In this document: positions 35,586-48,069 of the stretch, piece by piece
Numbering within the stretch: the stretch's first letter is position 1
How the letters are laid out: the number at the start of each line of letters is the position of its first letter
Assembly: GCA_028551475.1 (NCBI GenBank)
Contig: CM052358.1
Coordinates: forward strand, 27,430,853-27,494,852
From: Casuarina equisetifolia
Lineage: Eukaryota > Streptophyta > Magnoliopsida > Fagales > Casuarinaceae
Reading direction: 5' to 3'
Length of the DNA: 64,000 nucleotides
Position numbers and translations under genes: made by a program
The notes under the pieces: generated by a model
Databases searched by the model: none
What the model saw: the letters and a program-made list of their open reading frames with translations, nothing else
Told to the model about the DNA's origin: nothing

Positions 35586-35943
35586 ATGGATGCCTCTGCT
35601 ACCGACGCTGGTGCCGCTGGGCTTAAAAATTAGGAGTCAATGGTGTACTCCTTGGTTGAGGCTCTCCAGAATCCTCGTCACAATGTCACCATTGTACGAA
35701 TGGAACTTAATATCCAGAGATTTTTGCACATGCCTAATCAGCAGCAATTTGAGTTCCAACCTTTTCCTACTTCCTATCTTCGATTTGCTGCGCAATGTGT
35801 TGCTCAACACTCGGGCCAGCTGACTATGGTTCAGGAATTGGTGTAGATGGGCAGAGAAATAGAATTGTTACGAGGAAAATAAGAGAAACCAGATGTCCTG
35901 CTGTCTGTTTATCTGATATACATGCAAATCAACCATACTGTTA
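35586..35943 (+). pseudogene. R3H-domain protein pseudogene
   Basis: The + strand encodes the N-terminal R3H region of a conserved plant protein (R3H domain, single-stranded nucleic-acid binding). It starts MDASATDAGAAGLKN, and after an in-frame stop gives MVYSLVEALQNPRHNVTIVR and MELNIQRFL, then NQQQFEFQPFPTSYLR and TMVQELV. After a frame change near 35843 come VDGQRNRIV and TRCPAVCLSDI. The R..H and S.YLR-type R3H residues are kept. With at least one stop and one frame change it is not functional. No intron is evident across the match, so a processed copy is likely but not proven. The rest of the parent protein is absent. Confidence 0.8.
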
Positions 35944-36074
35944 ACACAAATCATTATGGGTCAGTCCAAACCATTCGTGCAACAACAAATGTGTTCATTA
36001 AATTTATTCTATATCTCAGGTATAAGGTGTATATTTCGTAAATTCAAAAAAAAATAATTCAGGGTCAGCCACAT

Positions 36075-37004
36075 GTCCCTTCTTTGATTATGTGTTTGCC
36101 ACGTCAAGCTCTCTCTCATATCCACCAACTATGTTGTAAATATGATACTATGTAAATCGAAACAGACAAGATGAGTCCCATGTTTTTGGACCAAACATAG
36201 TCCCCATCTAGTTCCTCTATCTGCTCAGGTTGATTGGAAGGACTATCCACACTTGTAAAGAGTTGTTATAGTACATGAATGAGATCCATAATTGTGTGTC
36301 CAAAGAAATACACTTCTGTTGTAACCGCATTTTTTCTGTAGTGTTATGGTTAATGCCCTAACATCAATACCTTGAATTTGAGTTGTCCCTTCTTTGATTA
36401 TGTGTTTGCCACGTCAAGCTCTCTCTCATATCCACCAACTATGTTGTAAATATGATACTATGTAAATCGAAACAGACAAGATGAGTCCCATGTTTTTGGA
36501 CCAAACATAGTCCCCATCTAGTTCCTCTATCTGCTCAGGTTGATTGGAAGGACTATCCACACTTGTAAAGAGTTGTTATAGTACATGAATGAGATCCATA
36601 ATTGTGTGTCCAAAGAAATACACTTCTGTTGTAACCGCATTTTTTCTGTAGTGTTATGGTTAATGCCCTAACATCAATACCTTGAATTTGAGTTGTCCCT
36701 TCTTTGATTATGTGTTTGCCACGTCAAGCTCTCTCTCATATCCACCAACTATGTTGTAAATATGATACTATGTAAATCGAAACAGACAAGATGAGTCCCA
36801 TGTTTTTGGACCAAACATAGTCCCCATCTAGTTCCTCTATCTGCTCAGGTTGATTGGAAGGACTATCCACACTTGTAAAGAGTTGTTATAGTACATGAAT
36901 GAGATCCATAATTGTGTGTCCAAAGAAATACACTTCTGTTGTAACCGCATTTTTTCTGTGGTGTTATGGTTAATGCCCTAACATCAATACCTTGAATTTG
37001 AGTT
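36075..37004 (+). repeat. three near-identical 310-bp tandem repeats
   Basis: Units at 36075-36384, 36385-36694 and 36695-37004 repeat with an exact period of 310 bases and are almost identical. One visible difference is A versus G after TTTTTTCTGT in the third unit. The unit is the same sequence as the diverged single copy at 14940-14955 joined to 20836-21120. Such identity means very recent expansion or an assembly artefact. No coding potential is seen. Confidence 0.95.
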
Positions 37005-37949
37005 ATCCGTCAAGAAATACAAACATTCGGTCAGTCTTATTTCCATGTAACAATAAGATGTCATTTTACTTTTACTACTGATCCTTACAGTCAGCGGCGG
37101 TGGGAGGCAGAGCGTGGTCGTCGGTAGAGGCAGAGTTGGTCGTCAGGGAGACAGAGCTGGTTAGCGGGAGACAAGATCTTGATGGCTGATCGCCGAATTT
37201 CCTAGGCTCGGAGGTAAGTGTAAAAAAAAAAATTAAAATTAATTTTTGTTTTTTTGTATATTAGATTATAATTGGAATAAACTCTGCTGTAGTGAGTGTT
37301 GGTGGGGAATTTCTTGTTTCTGTGTGTTTTTTTATTTTTATTTTTATATTGGATTTGAAACTTGGAAGTAGAAGTTCATGTAGTGAGTGTTAGGTGGGAA
37401 TTTTGTTATGGTGTGCTGTTTCGTGGTTGTTTTGAATTATCGTTTGCTTAGTTAAGATATTTGTTTTGGGTTGATAAGAGAAGGATATACTTACCAAAAA
37501 CCATGTTTCTATTAAGTTAAGTTAAAGGGTCTGAAGAGTGAATTTTAAGTAGATTGTCGATAAAAGAAGGCAGAATCTATCAGGTCTGTATACTAAGTAG
37601 ATCATGAAATTTTGGTACATGTTACCAAAATCCTGCCTATCAAATTAGTTAATTACTAAGTTGGTAACTACTGATGGTCAAGGTGTTCCAGAGGATAGAC
37701 CCAAATAGTGCAGAGTTTGAGAGAAAAGAGAAAATAAAAGTAAGCAAACTTGAAGATTGTTGGAAATCTTTAAGAGAAAATAATGATACATAAGTTAAAA
37801 TAATAAAATCTGGACAAATAACCCTTGCAAATAGGAACATGGCTAAAAAAAGTATGACCAAGGATAATGTAGCTCAATAGGACAAGGTCAGAATTGAACA
37901 AGAAATCCAAGAAAGTTTATTCCAAGGGCCTCCAAGAAATAAGGAGAAA

Positions 37950-38870
37950 AAGGATAGGCTAAAAGAGACAAACAACATTATCTTTAAGTAGAGCTTCGAA
38001 CATAAAGAAAAGCATGAATCTTGGAGTAAGGTTGTAGTAGGAGGATTAGCACAAAATGCTCATATGAAATACCAGCCACCAATATTAAATGATGGGAAAA
38101 TTAGAGTTGCTCCTCCTAAGGAAGTTATTGAAGAAAGAAGTAAATTCTATGAAAATTGTGTTGTGGGTTTCTTTTTGGGCTCAAAATTATCATTTTCTAT
38201 AGTAAAAGGAATTGTAGAAAAGCAATGGGGAAAACAAAGCTTAGTAAATATTTCTGTAACAAACAATGGTTTCTTCTTCTTTAGATTTTATGATAAACAA
38301 AAGATGGAGGAAGTATTAGAAGATGAAGTATGTGATGTGGTAGGAAAACCAATGTTTATGTAAAAATGGCACAATATTATTATTAGATTGTAGAAAGATT
38401 AAATCACTTTAATATCAATTTGGATAAAGTTGCATAATGTCCCACATGCTCTATGGGATGAGATTGGTATGTGCTATGTAGTTAGTGCTGTCGGAAAGTC
38501 ACTATACATGGATAAAGCTACTAAACATAGACAAAGGATATCATATGCAAAAGTATGTGTTGAATAGATACAAAGTGTTCTCTACCAACTTCATTTGAAA
38601 TTGATATGGGAAATGGTGCTATTTTTAAGGTAGGAGTGGAGTATTATTAGTCATCTAAAATATGCAAGAAATGTGATTGCTTTAGACATAAAGAGTGTGT
38701 TACAAAGAAAAAAGATATATGGGTTCCAGTACAAAAGCCATTAAGTTAGACGGAGAACTATGATGAAGGATGTGAGGATAAAGAACATTTGGATAAAGGT
38801 AATGAAGATCAAGTTCATGAAGACTAAGGACATGAGGTTATAAGAAATAAGATTGCAAATTCAATAACAC
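37950..38870 (+). pseudogene. LINE ORF1 (DUF4283-type RNA-binding protein), broken
   Basis: The longest open part is 38064-38363, with VGFFLGSKLSFSIVKGIVEK followed by F-F-F-F-R-F-Y-D, typical of the DUF4283 domain that opens plant LINE ORF1 proteins. After the stop at 38361, related coding continues in other frames (about 38410-38560, LHNVPHALWDEIG) and ends with a Cys-rich motif near 38657-38700. The product would bind LINE RNA. Confidence 0.7.
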
Positions 38871-39099
38871 ATGAAGTTGAATTTACCACAAGTCCAAAGG
38901 CCAAATTAGAACAAAGCAATAAAGCAAGTGTGAATGAAAGGGAAAACAAAAGGAGCCCTAAAAGGAATACATGTGAGAAGGACAACTCTAGTAATAGGTT
39001 TAATGTGTTGACAAATAATCATCAGGAACCAAATGAAGCAAGATGCAATGATATTGTAGGTTTTGAAGGTGTTGAAGGAGAAAACACTATACCCCCAAA

Positions 39100-42000
39100 C
39101 AAATGATCATATTCTCATGGAATGTTAATGGCATGAATAAAAACTCTAAATAAAAAGAGGTACGAGAAGTTATTAAGAATGCTAAAGTTGACATTGTCAT
39201 TTTATTAGAACACAAAATAAAAGAAGATAAAGCACAATCGGTAATAGATTCTCTTTTTCCCCAATAGGGTTTCATCCACAATTATAGAGATAATAAAAAT
39301 GGTAGGATTTGGATTGTATGGAAAAAACCATAGCTCAACATCGTAGTGCTTAGTAGTTCTAAACAGGTAGTGAACTATAAAGTGGAAAAGGGGTATGAAG
39401 TATGGTACTTATCTACCATTTATGCAGCAAATGAACAAAAGAATCTTTGGAGTAGCCTCACACAATGTTATAACAGTTATGAAAAGGACATTCAATGGCT
39501 ACTAGTAGGAGATTTTAATACAGTGAGGAATCTAAATGAAAAGGTTAGTGTAGCTAGCAGATGGATAAAAGGAATAAAAGATTTCAACAAGTTCATAAGT
39601 GATGCAAAACTTATAGAACCAAACTTTGTAGGACCTCTTCTATCATGGACGAACAAAGGTAAAGGAATAGAGTTCAAAGGTAGTAAATTGAATAGATGTT
39701 TGGTAAACCCTAAATGTTTGCAAAGTAATATGGATTTATCCATTGAATTTAGTACTCTTAGATTGTCAGATCACAATTCTTGCACTATCAAGGTGGCAAT
39801 AATAGACCAAGGCAGAAAAGTACCTTTCAATTTTTCAACTTCTGGCCAAACAACCCTCAATTTATGACAATAGTGAAGAATATTTAGCAATAAAGGGTTA
39901 AAGGCACTATAATGTACAGAATAATTATAAATTTGTAGGAAATGAAAAAGGAATTGACAAAGCTAAATAGAGAGGAATTTGGAGAATTACCAAGGAAAAT
40001 GAAGGTAATAAGGAAGAAGCTACAAATAGCACAAGAAAAGCTTTTTGATGACCCTTCAAACACCCAATTGTGCAATAAAGAAAATGAGTGGTTAGAAAAG
40101 TTACTAATATATAACAAGCATGAAGAAATACTTCTAAAGCAAAAATCAAGGAATACTTGGCTGAAAGAAGGAGATTGTAACAGTAAAATCTTTTTTAGAA
40201 GCATGATGAAAAGGAGAGCAAAAAACTACATTGTCAAGTTAGAAATAGATAATGGATAACTTATTGAAGATTCTAAAATGATAAAGAACAAAATTCTAAG
40301 TTACTATCAAAACTTGTTAAGGAAGGCAAACTAAATTCAACCATCAGAAACAAAATTAAGAGAGTTATTTCCCACAGAAATTTCAGAAGAGACAAAGAGA
40401 ATCCTTATAACAGATGTTCAAAGGGAAGATATACAAAAGGTCCTTAATACTTTTGGTGATTACAAAGCTCTAGGTCCTGATGAATATAATAGCTTCTTCT
40501 TCAAGAAAGCTTGGAGTATTATAGGGAATGACATAGAAGATGCAGTTATAACTTTCTTTCAAAGGAGACAACTACTGTGAAACATAAATTCAACAATAAT
40601 CTCCCTTGTCCATAAGAAAATTAATGCCACTAATATAAAAGATTTTAAACCAATCTTCTGTTGCAATGTGTTGTACAAGATCATATCTAAAATTGTGGTA
40701 GAAAGATTAAGTTTAGCTTTGCCTTATTTCATACATCCTTGTCAGACAGCTTTTGTGCTAAGAAGGAACATTAAAGAAAATATTTTGTTATGCTTAGAGT
40801 TAATTTACAATTATCACAAAGATATTCATAGGAAAAGGGTGGCAATTAAGGTTGATATTATGAAAGCATATGATTCAATACACTAGAATGCAATCCTAAA
40901 TACTCTGAAAGTTTTAAAGTTCCCAGACAAATTTAAATTGCTGATTGAAAGCTGCATCACTACTGTTGGATATTCTGTGAACATCAATGGCTCTCATACA
41001 GGTTTTTTTAAGGGGGTAAAGGGACTTAGACAAGGAGACCCTTTCTCTCATTTTCTTTTTGTTATTGTGATGGAGATTCTTAATAGAATTATACAAAAGA
41101 AAGTATCTTATAGAAGGTTTAAATTTCATTGGAAATGCGCTAAAGAGAAAATCACTCATTTATGCTTTGCTGATGATCTCTTTTTGTTTGCCCATAGAGA
41201 TATTAAGTCTATATTGTGTTTACTAGATGCTATGCAAGAGTTTGAAGATATAACAGGTCTAAAGATGCATCCAGAAAAGTGTCAAATTTTCTTTTCAAGC
41301 TTGTTTGAATAGGGAAAGGCTTTAATACATGATCATATTCTTATCCAAGAAGGCCAATTTCCCATAAAATACTTGGGAGTTCCATTGATTATTAAAAGAC
41401 TCTCTAACCTAGATTGTACTATCCTGATGGAAAAGATATTTACGAGAATTAAAGCTTAGGAGTCTAAGCATATTAGTTATAGGGGGAGACTACAACTAGC
41501 AAAAAGTGTTATGTTTTCATTGCAAACATATTGGATGTAAATTTTTCTATTGCCAAAATAGACTCTTTATGAAATTGAAAAAAAGGATTAAAACTTTCCT
41601 TTGGGCAAGTAAATCTAATGGACGATGTGTAGTGAAAATGACATGGAAAAAAGTTTGTTGGCCTAAAATTTTTAGAGGACTAGGTTTGATAGACATTCAT
41701 ACTTGGAATAAGGTGGCAATTGAAAAACTCTTATGGTCTCTTGTGCACCCTAACTCAAACTCTTTATGGGTTAAATGATGATAATAGAAAATTTGAAAGA
41801 AAGGAATGTATTAGAAGTTAAGATGAAAAGATCACTAGCTTGAAGTTTTAGAAATATTTTATAAGTAAGAAATGAACTCACACAACTAGTGACAAACTTA
41901 GAATACAATATTGCTAAAAGTTATGCAGCACTAAGAGAGAATAAGGAAGATACTGAATGGGCAACACTTGTCTAGAAAAAAGGAGTACCAAAGCATAATT

Positions 42001-42450
42001 TTATCTGCTGGATCACTTTGAAAGATAAATTATCCACAGCAAATCAGGTGGCTAAATGAAATAGTTCAGTGGATTTACAATGCAACCTCTACCAACAAGA
42101 AGAAGAATCATAGGAACATTTAATTTTTAAGTACAGGTTCACAAACTACATTTAGAAAGCTTTGTTAGGCACAAATGGAATAACTAGAAGAATTGAACAT
42201 TGGAAAGCTAAAATATATTGGATGATTAAGACTGTTAGGAGAAAGAGCTTTGCAATAACTTTGCTTAGTATATCTTTCAAGGTTGTATTGTATCACATTT
42301 AGAGTGAAAGGAATAGAAGAAGATTCAATGATATAAGTCTAGATAACTCAACCATTATTGCTAAAATCAAGAAGAATGTGAGAGAAAAGATTTTATTTAC
42401 AAAAGGAGTCAAGCTTACAAATTATAATAAATTTTTACAAGAGCTTTAGA
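39100..42450 (+). pseudogene. LINE ORF2 (endonuclease and reverse transcriptase), broken
   Basis: Endonuclease about 39100-39860, linker about 39940-40260, reverse transcriptase about 40430-41310 with the catalytic FADD at about 41165, thumb region to about 41780, and a zf-RVT-like domain about 41990-42330. Stops interrupt it at, among others, 39865, 40258 and 41310. The domain order and the tail (poly-A at 42549) are those of plant L1 elements. Confidence 0.85.
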
Positions 42451-42566
42451 ATTTGCCAATTGCAATATTTGAGCTTAGATGATGATATTTTGTAATTGAA
42501 CAATCTTGTAAATTTCTTTTACGGGTGATATATAATTTGACCTTTCACAAAAAAAAAAAAAAAAAA

Positions 42567-42800
42567 TCTGCAGGGTCTATTGTAATGAGAGTAGTGGCAT
42601 TGTACATAGGAATGCTTACCCCCTATGATCAAAGAGTCAAGCTTTACAAGGATTCCTTGGCTTTGGTGAAGCAGTCATTATGGTGGGTAAGATTCTTCTA
42701 AAGAAATAAAGGTGTTGGTTAGTGCTAATGTTAAAACTTCAATGTTAGATATTTCATAGAAGAATGCTTTAAAGTTAAAACTTTAATTTCCAATTGTATT
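42567..42800 (+). repeat. right half of the repeat unit split by the LINE
   Basis: The sequence from TCTGCAGGGTCTATTG onward matches 21298-21480 (GCTGCGGGGTCTACTG..., AAAGAGTC.AGCTTT, AAGGATTCCTTGG), so it is the continuation of the unit interrupted by the LINE. Confidence 0.7.
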
Positions 42801-45770
42801 TATTGAACACAACTTCTTCTTTAAGTGGCAAATTAAATATTAGGGATAGTTTAAATTAACCTTAAATTAACCTTTAAAAAGACTTAGAAAGCAAGTTCAG
42901 AAGATGCAACCCAATGTTGAGGGGCAACTTACTTGTGGGTCTTGCATTGTTTTTACTTTAGTTTCTGATTCTTGGATGTTTGCTTTTATGAAAATGACAT
43001 GGATTTTCCTTAACCAGATCCAAAAGCTGGAAAAATCCGTTGGGTTGTTGTTTGTATCTAAAGGATAAAGATTTATTTTGCCAATGAATCTTTGATAATG
43101 TTATGTATTATGTTTATCTACTTCCATAAAGCAATGAAGCAAATTCCCATTACAAATATCAACATAAGGAATGCTTATTTCATCATGTTTCTAAAGACTA
43201 TGATGAGAAAAATGTAATAACAAGTACATACATCTATAGCCTGAAATGATTTGCCCATAGATGGCTTAAACTTAGAAGCTTCTTTAGCAGAAGTGGATCC
43301 ATGATTTTAATGCTACAAACTAATAACACAAAAAGATAAAAGACGATAAGCAACCATTAATACCTTCATATATATGAGAAGTAAAATCACAAAGGTTGGA
43401 CAAAACTAAACATATGAAAAATCATAGCATGGGAAACAAAACAATTTGATAGCAACTTCAAATGATTACATCATACATATATTTCTTAGGATACAAACAT
43501 CAATTCTGTAATATATAAATCCAAATAAAAATAGAGATAAAGAACATCAACATATCTCTTGACTAGGATGATGGCAACATCCCTCCAATACTCATCCAAA
43601 GACACCTAAAAGAAAAAAGGGAAGAAAAAGCATCAACATCAACTTGTTGCTTAGGTTTATATGAAGTGAATTTGAGGTAGAAGTACAATAATTGAAAGGA
43701 GTTAATCCACTTTAAGAAGAAGCTAGAGAAAATGAGGGAACAATATGCTTATGACCTTTGTAAAAAGGTGTCAATAGAGATCAATCACCTTTATCTCCGT
43801 AAGCATTACCAGAGGAGTGGATCAAATTTGACTCGTTAATTCAAAGGTGAGTAAAAGCTCTAATAATAAAGTATAGCTTTTGCCAAAAGCCACCCATATG
43901 GTTGGCATAACTATGTTGGTGGATTAATTATTACAAGTTGCATTGAAAAGGTGAAAAGTTGTTACTTGCTCAACATTCTAAAATAGGGCGCAAAAGCTAA
44001 AAATGAGTAGAAAGCATTACTCTATCTAGTTCCTAAATCACCTAACACCTCCGTGGTATGACAACCTTTTATCTTCCATCTCTTCCTCCTCTAGATGAGC
44101 AATTATTACGGGAATCACAATCATTTTACAAGTATCTAGCCATCCAAGGTGGTCATGTTGGAATGCGGCAATGTCAATGTTCTAGGCTTATGTTGTAATT
44201 GACTTAAGGAGGAATTTTATAATTTACTTGAATAGTAAAGAATGGAATTCTAATTAGTTACCATCAAACACTCACAACGAAACTAATTATAACCAATAGA
44301 AATTTTGAAATCTTGAGAGAATTAAAGACTCTCCTAAAGTGCCTTCCCAACCCATAAAATAACTTAAATGCATCTTTTGGTCAATTTCATATTTATCTTT
44401 TATTACCTTTTTCATTGTTTTACTCGATCCTACAGTTTATTTCTTGTCAATTCACAAGCAATTAGCTAAGTTATTAATATTCCTTGGCTAGATATGCCAT
44501 AACTGACCTATCGCATATTAAAAACATCACCTCATATCTACAAAGACCAACATCTTCAACAAGAAAAGCTTTCACCATGTTTGAATACATAGATACCGAA
44601 GCATGCATGCAAAAACATAGAGACAGTGATGAAATAACAATTTTAACAAGTACGTTGGAAAGAAAGAAATGAAGTTCATCCAAGAAAAGTCAAGTAGGAG
44701 TTTGGTTGCAGACGAGAAGAATACCATAATCCAAATGAACGCTTAGTTTCGTACCCACCAAAGAGAGATGACTAATAAGTAAGGTCATAAATAGATCCTC
44801 CTAAAACTTCATCACATTCTGATGACTGCCTGGCTATAGTGGGAGTTGCGGAACTCATAAAAATACTTCCTAAATCAAAATCTCTCTTGGGGAACTGCAA
44901 TGTCAACATGTGAAACCCCCAACAAGTAAATCTGAATCCACAACAAGAGGCTGACAACCTCACGGAAACTCAATGATTTTCATTGCCAGAATGAGTTATT
45001 GAAAAGATAAAGAATGGTCCATAATTCTCGGAGGATATATTCCTGCAGACACACAAGATTTCCATCAATGAGGTGAGAGATTTTAGTTAACACACATATG
45101 CTTACGCATAGGGTTCATTTACTCAAAATGTGGAATCACCAAATTACCCTACACAAGTTCATATTGGGAATTATTCCACAACCAGATTCTGTCTTTTCAA
45201 CGTGGGAAGTTGAAGTGCACACAAGCGGCCATGTATTGCAGGAGTTTGCATAATTCTCGTCTACCTATTGCTGTGGTTCAAAGTGGAGTCCATGTTCGCC
45301 AAACATTTGTTTGCATTTTGTATAAGAAGGCATGAGTTAGTGCTCACATCGTCGAAATCAAATAATTATTTGTTTTGGCGTTGTAGGTGGAAGACTCATT
45401 CAAACAAGTATTCTTTTAATTGGAAATAAATTACGAAAGCTAAAAGGGGAAAACTTACCAAATCTCGTAAGTGAGGAGGATGAACCAAAAGACATCGATC
45501 AAGACGCGAAGAAGGGGAGCGCTGCACCAGCTACGACCCAGGCTCTAGTTGGTATAAGAGGGGACCCAACCACCTGAAGTGGCCGGTCATAGCTTACATG
45601 GCACCCATGTGGCATCATGTCATCTCATCTCCAGCAGATAGCAATGGATTTCCATTATCATCGTTAACTAGAAATAACAAAGATTACTCTTTGTTGAACA
45701 TCATCCGTTGGCATAACATTTCTAGTGAGGTGTTAGGAAACAATTCTTACATTCACCATAGTCCCATTTG
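42800..45770. other. intergenic DNA, no gene supported
   Basis: Short frames only (for example 44484-44672 and 44772-44963 on opposite strands), none with domain content. The stretch 45480-45620 is somewhat richer in G+C but gives no recognisable product. Confidence 0.45.
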
Positions 45771-46285
45771 AGTTATCATTGCCAAAGCCCTTTCGCTTCT
45801 TGTCAACCATCCAGAAAAGATGGTTGATTTCTTCAATTGGTCACAAGTAGCTACCAGAGTTGAAAGATTTCTTGATGCATTGACTGCAAGACAACAGGAA
45901 GTCATGAAGCTGAAGACCAAAATGGCGAAACCATCAACTTTATTCTATCATTGTGATACAATACGAACACTGCTGTCACACAGATAACAGCCAAAGCAGG
46001 AGGTCCAAACTAACCTTCCCCCAAGAAGAGTCTTGCCAAGGTCTGTCTCCAAAAGTGACCAATGTTGTCATCTTTTTCTATGAATCATGTGCAACACCTG
46101 CAGTCATGAAAAGCAAAAATGCATCATTTGCTTCAAGAACTTCATGAAAATTTATGATAAAGTTATTAGGGAAAAATCTAAGTCGCTATGAATACTTATT
46201 CACTTTGAAAATACTTGGCATCTTCACCAAACAGTTATCAACTAGTGAGGAAACCTAGCATCTTCGGTAAACAAATCCTAAGGAT

Positions 46286-46330
46286 AAATGCTTAAATGCT
46301 TAAATGCTTAAATGCTTAAATGCTTAAATG
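46286..46330 (+). repeat. 8-bp minisatellite (AAATGCTT)n
   Basis: Five perfect AAATGCTT units plus AAATG. Short and perfect, so probably length-variable. Confidence 0.95.
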
Positions 46331-46680
46331 TTGACTAAGAACTAACAACATTTAAGAAAAAAATTTTACCTTGTTAGCACATTTAGCCTATCTAAAAGTT
46401 GAAATATTGAAAATACCATAGAACTCAATCCATCAACACTAAGTGCCAACAAATAAATAAATTATAATAAAGGAAACTGTATTATAGACAACAATGTGAA
46501 ATTTAGAAAAGAAAAATGATATAAATGTTATTTGCAATAATATTTTTCCATATTATACACACACAAAATAGAATCAACATCTAGTACACAATCCTTACCA
46601 TGAATGATAAACTAGAGGAATGTATGAAGAAACTACATTAAACTCAAGCAAACCAACGGGAGAGTAGTTAGGAGAGTGCT

Positions 46681-47190
46681 TATTGTTGAAGGACAAACTC
46701 CTTGTGCCATATCAAAAAAAGTTTTCCAACAAGGATCTCCATTCCGTTAAATGATCATGTCAAGGAGTTGAGAGATATTTTATTAATTCAATAACATGAT
46801 TCATATTAAACAAACAGAAATTCAGAATCAGAAATGCTATACCCGGCAGCCAAAATCCCCTAGCCCAAATATGTGCTCACCATCAGTCACAACAGTAATT
46901 TCGACACTCCTTTCCCACCAATTCTTCAAAAATTCAAGAATCTTCCCTCTAAAAATGATTACTCATTGATTATCTTCTCCAATGCTATGCATCAGATTAT
47001 AAGACAAATGCCTCTAGAAAGCGTACTTCTGTTTCAAGCTAATTTTAAAGCCCTAGGGACACCGGAAAATGCTACCATATTTCCGTCAAGACTCACCAAC
47101 GGTTGGAGTATACACAACTGGAAGCAGCTCCACAACATTATCGATGAGGAGCTTGTAAAACATTCTCACATTTCTCTCCTGTAAACCATG
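46681..47190 (-). pseudogene. NADP-malic enzyme gene fragment (two exons, intron kept)
   Basis: The minus strand encodes part of malic enzyme, which converts malate to pyruvate and CO2. Exon 1 (about 47184 down to 46846) reads [42 protein letters not shown], then KILEFLKNWWERSVEITVV and TDGEHIFGLGDFGC. The following GT donor is still visible. After about 100 bases exon 2 (about 46750-46685) gives GMEILVGKL and a worn A-Q-G-V-C-P-S-T, equal to the family's GMGIPVGKL and A-L-G-G-V-R-P-S-A. At least three in-frame stops make it dead. Intron retention shows a DNA-level copy rather than a retrocopy. The NAD-binding and C-terminal parts are absent. Confidence 0.85.
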
Positions 47191-48069
47191 ACAAATTTGC
47201 ACCAGAGGTTCAGAAGAATTGCGGGAATAGAATGTCATTCAAGGTGAGGATCATCTCCTAAATATTGATTTCGTTTTGTGTCTATAATGTGGCAAACTAT
47301 TATGGCAAAAAATATTTATATCAGTCTTCTTTCCTAAAATTCACATAGCTGCCAAGAATGCAATTTCATTTATCATCAGAGCACTAAGAGATGAGTGAGG
47401 AACAAAGGAAACCAGGGAAGGATCCCATCGGTATGAAGAGTGACCTGTAGGCAGAGAGTGTCGTAGAGTGATGAGTCTGGGTGAAAATGAGAACAAGAAT
47501 CGTCAAGGAGGAGAACACACGATGGAACATCCTTCAACTTGCTTCAACAGAATTGTAGAAGACGAAGCCCACAGAATGATTGAGTTAATAACAAACAAAG
47601 CACCTAGAAAATATGTCCTAAAACCAAGTAACGCCACAGACTTTGCTATTCATGGTAACTAGTGGACCAAGGAGAGCAGAAGAAGTCGCAATTGCTGTCA
47701 AGAATGAAACCATGAATTCAAGACAATTGGCTTAGTCCATTACCTTAGCAAGAAGCCACTGAGAGTCTCAGCGGTTTGCCATCACAAAAGTGGGGCATCT
47801 ACTTCATCTTGCTCAATTAATTTCTCTAGAGTCAAAAGAAAAAAAAATTTTTGATAATTGAAAACATCAACGGGAGAAACACTCACGTCACAGAGTACCT
47901 ACTCAGCTGCTCAGAATCCGTGTTACTCCACTCCAGGCCAATCTACGAAGCTCTAACGTCGACCACCAAAGCTCCAACCAGCACCATTGAAGAACAAAGA
48001 CGGTGCCGCAAAACCCACTTGAAAGGCCACAATCTGAAATCGAAACAATGAAGAAACAAGCCTTCCCTA

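Larger units (their letters stand above)
37090..42566 (+). mobile_element. L1-type LINE, long but decayed copy
   Basis: Non-LTR element with a GC-rich 5' region (about 37090-37220), ORF1 (about 37950-38870), ORF2 (about 39100-42450) and a poly-A tail at about 42549-42566. ORF1 has a DUF4283-type region (GFFLGSKLSFSIVKG...) and a zinc-knuckle remnant (C-KKC-DCFRH). ORF2 has an endonuclease (SWNVNG, LLVGDFNTV, LSDH), a reverse transcriptase (LRQGDPFSHFLF, CFADDLFLFAH) and a zf-RVT-like end (PKHNFICWITLKDKLSTANQ). Many in-frame stops, for example at 38361, 39865 and 41310, make it inactive. It sits within the same repeat unit that copia element 2 hit elsewhere. I could not find a clear target duplication. 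Confidence 0.9.
45810..47580. repeat. duplicated non-coding unit, right copy, with malic enzyme insert
   Basis: Matches 34290-35040 in landmark order (see that entry). It is longer because it includes the 8-base minisatellite at 46286 and the malic enzyme fragment at 46681-47190. Confidence 0.5.

Noticed and set aside
35590-35823. + strand 77-codon frame starting at 35590
   Set aside because: It is out of frame with the R3H similarity, which explains the region better.
36075-37004. CRISPR-like array
   Set aside because: The 310-bp units abut directly without unique spacers, in a plant genome.
44484-44963. Pair of short frames on opposite strands as genes
   Set aside because: No domain content, no signal peptide and no conservation elsewhere in the window.
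46873-47184. + strand 103-codon frame as a gene
   Set aside because: It is the antisense shadow of the malic enzyme exon on the minus strand.
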